Origin: Diadema setosum
Taxonomy: Eukaryota > Echinodermata > Echinoidea > Diadematoida > Diadematidae
Length of the DNA: 64,000 nt
Direction: 5' to 3'
NCBI RefSeq assembly: GCF_964275005.1
Contig: NC_092704.1
Coordinates: 10,790,871-10,854,870, forward strand
A program made the translations under genes and the position numbers. The first letter of the stretch is position 1, and every line of letters starts with the position of its first letter. Below the pieces are notes generated by a model that had not been told where the DNA came from, searched no databases, and worked only from the letters and a program-made list of their open reading frames with translations. Positions 63,885 through 64,000 of this stretch are shown piece by piece.

Positions 63885-64000
63885 AACTAACTAATCACAT
63901 TGTTATGTGTACTATGACTGAACTGCAAACCGAATTTGGTTCAGGTGAGTGAACATCATATGACACATAGTGTATTACACAATATAGGCCTATTTGCAAA
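63885..64000. other. no feature seen
   Basis: AT-rich sequence to the window edge with no recognisable gene or repeat. Confidence 0.5.

Overview
The window looks like nuclear DNA of a marine deuterostome, most likely a sea urchin (Echinoidea). The reasons are: many small inverted-repeat elements of echinoid type; TTAGGG-type telomere motifs; an arylsulfatase-like gene; intronless, lineage-expanded-looking class A GPCRs; and a mixed load of CR1/Jockey-like LINEs, a Penelope-like element and a Ty3/Gypsy element. The species call is inference from recognition, not from a search. Very little of the window is host coding sequence; most of it is mobile or tandem DNA.

Layout. 1-9000 is a mosaic of non-autonomous DNA elements: a hAT-type element with a perfect 8-bp target duplication (368-2463), two GC-rich foldback elements (2835-3710 and 7358-8701), and inside each of these a small inverted-repeat element whose core is telomere-like DNA (2937-3159 and 7884-8062). 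10194-11321 is an intronless GPCR on the minus strand. 12-20 kb holds MITEs, minisatellites and a possible spliced exon. 20781-31637 (minus) is part of an arylsulfatase gene, three exons, with an LTR element (21734-26537) and a LINE (28809-30239) in its long intron. 32520-38992 holds two LINEs lying tail to tail. 39.4-43.5 kb is gene-poor. 43521-44597 is a LINE ORF1-type protein without a partner ORF2. 44.9-45.7 kb repeats nuclear-receptor-like AGGTCA motifs. 46213-47460 is a 5'-truncated Penelope-like element with GIY-YIG domain, a CCAAT/TATA promoter-like segment and a hammerhead-ribozyme-like core. A second intronless GPCR (47747-48856, plus) follows directly. 49.3-52.1 kb is a decayed ORF1-only LINE. 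52.5-55.2 kb has a 126-bp MULE-type MITE with perfect 9-bp target duplication, a ~165-bp tandem repeat and a TTAA-flanked MITE. 57.2-61.7 kb is a ~188-bp satellite array interrupted by LINE pieces and a second TTAA MITE. The last 2 kb hold LINE remains, a possible terminal exon and another MITE.

How the parts work together. The two GPCRs are close relatives and probably peptide- or small-ligand receptors at the cell surface; each has a plausible splice acceptor just before its ATG, so a 5'UTR intron with a single coding exon is likely. The arylsulfatase would be a secreted or lysosomal sulfate-ester hydrolase, but the exon carrying the catalytic cysteine is not seen and one exon has two apparent frameshifts. 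The rest is best read as layered transposition: elements inside elements, several with intact target duplications that date them as recent.

Limits. Exons of ordinary multi-exon genes are hard to call by eye. Homopolymer runs (up to about 46 T and 20 G) suggest that some frameshifts could be sequencing or assembly errors.
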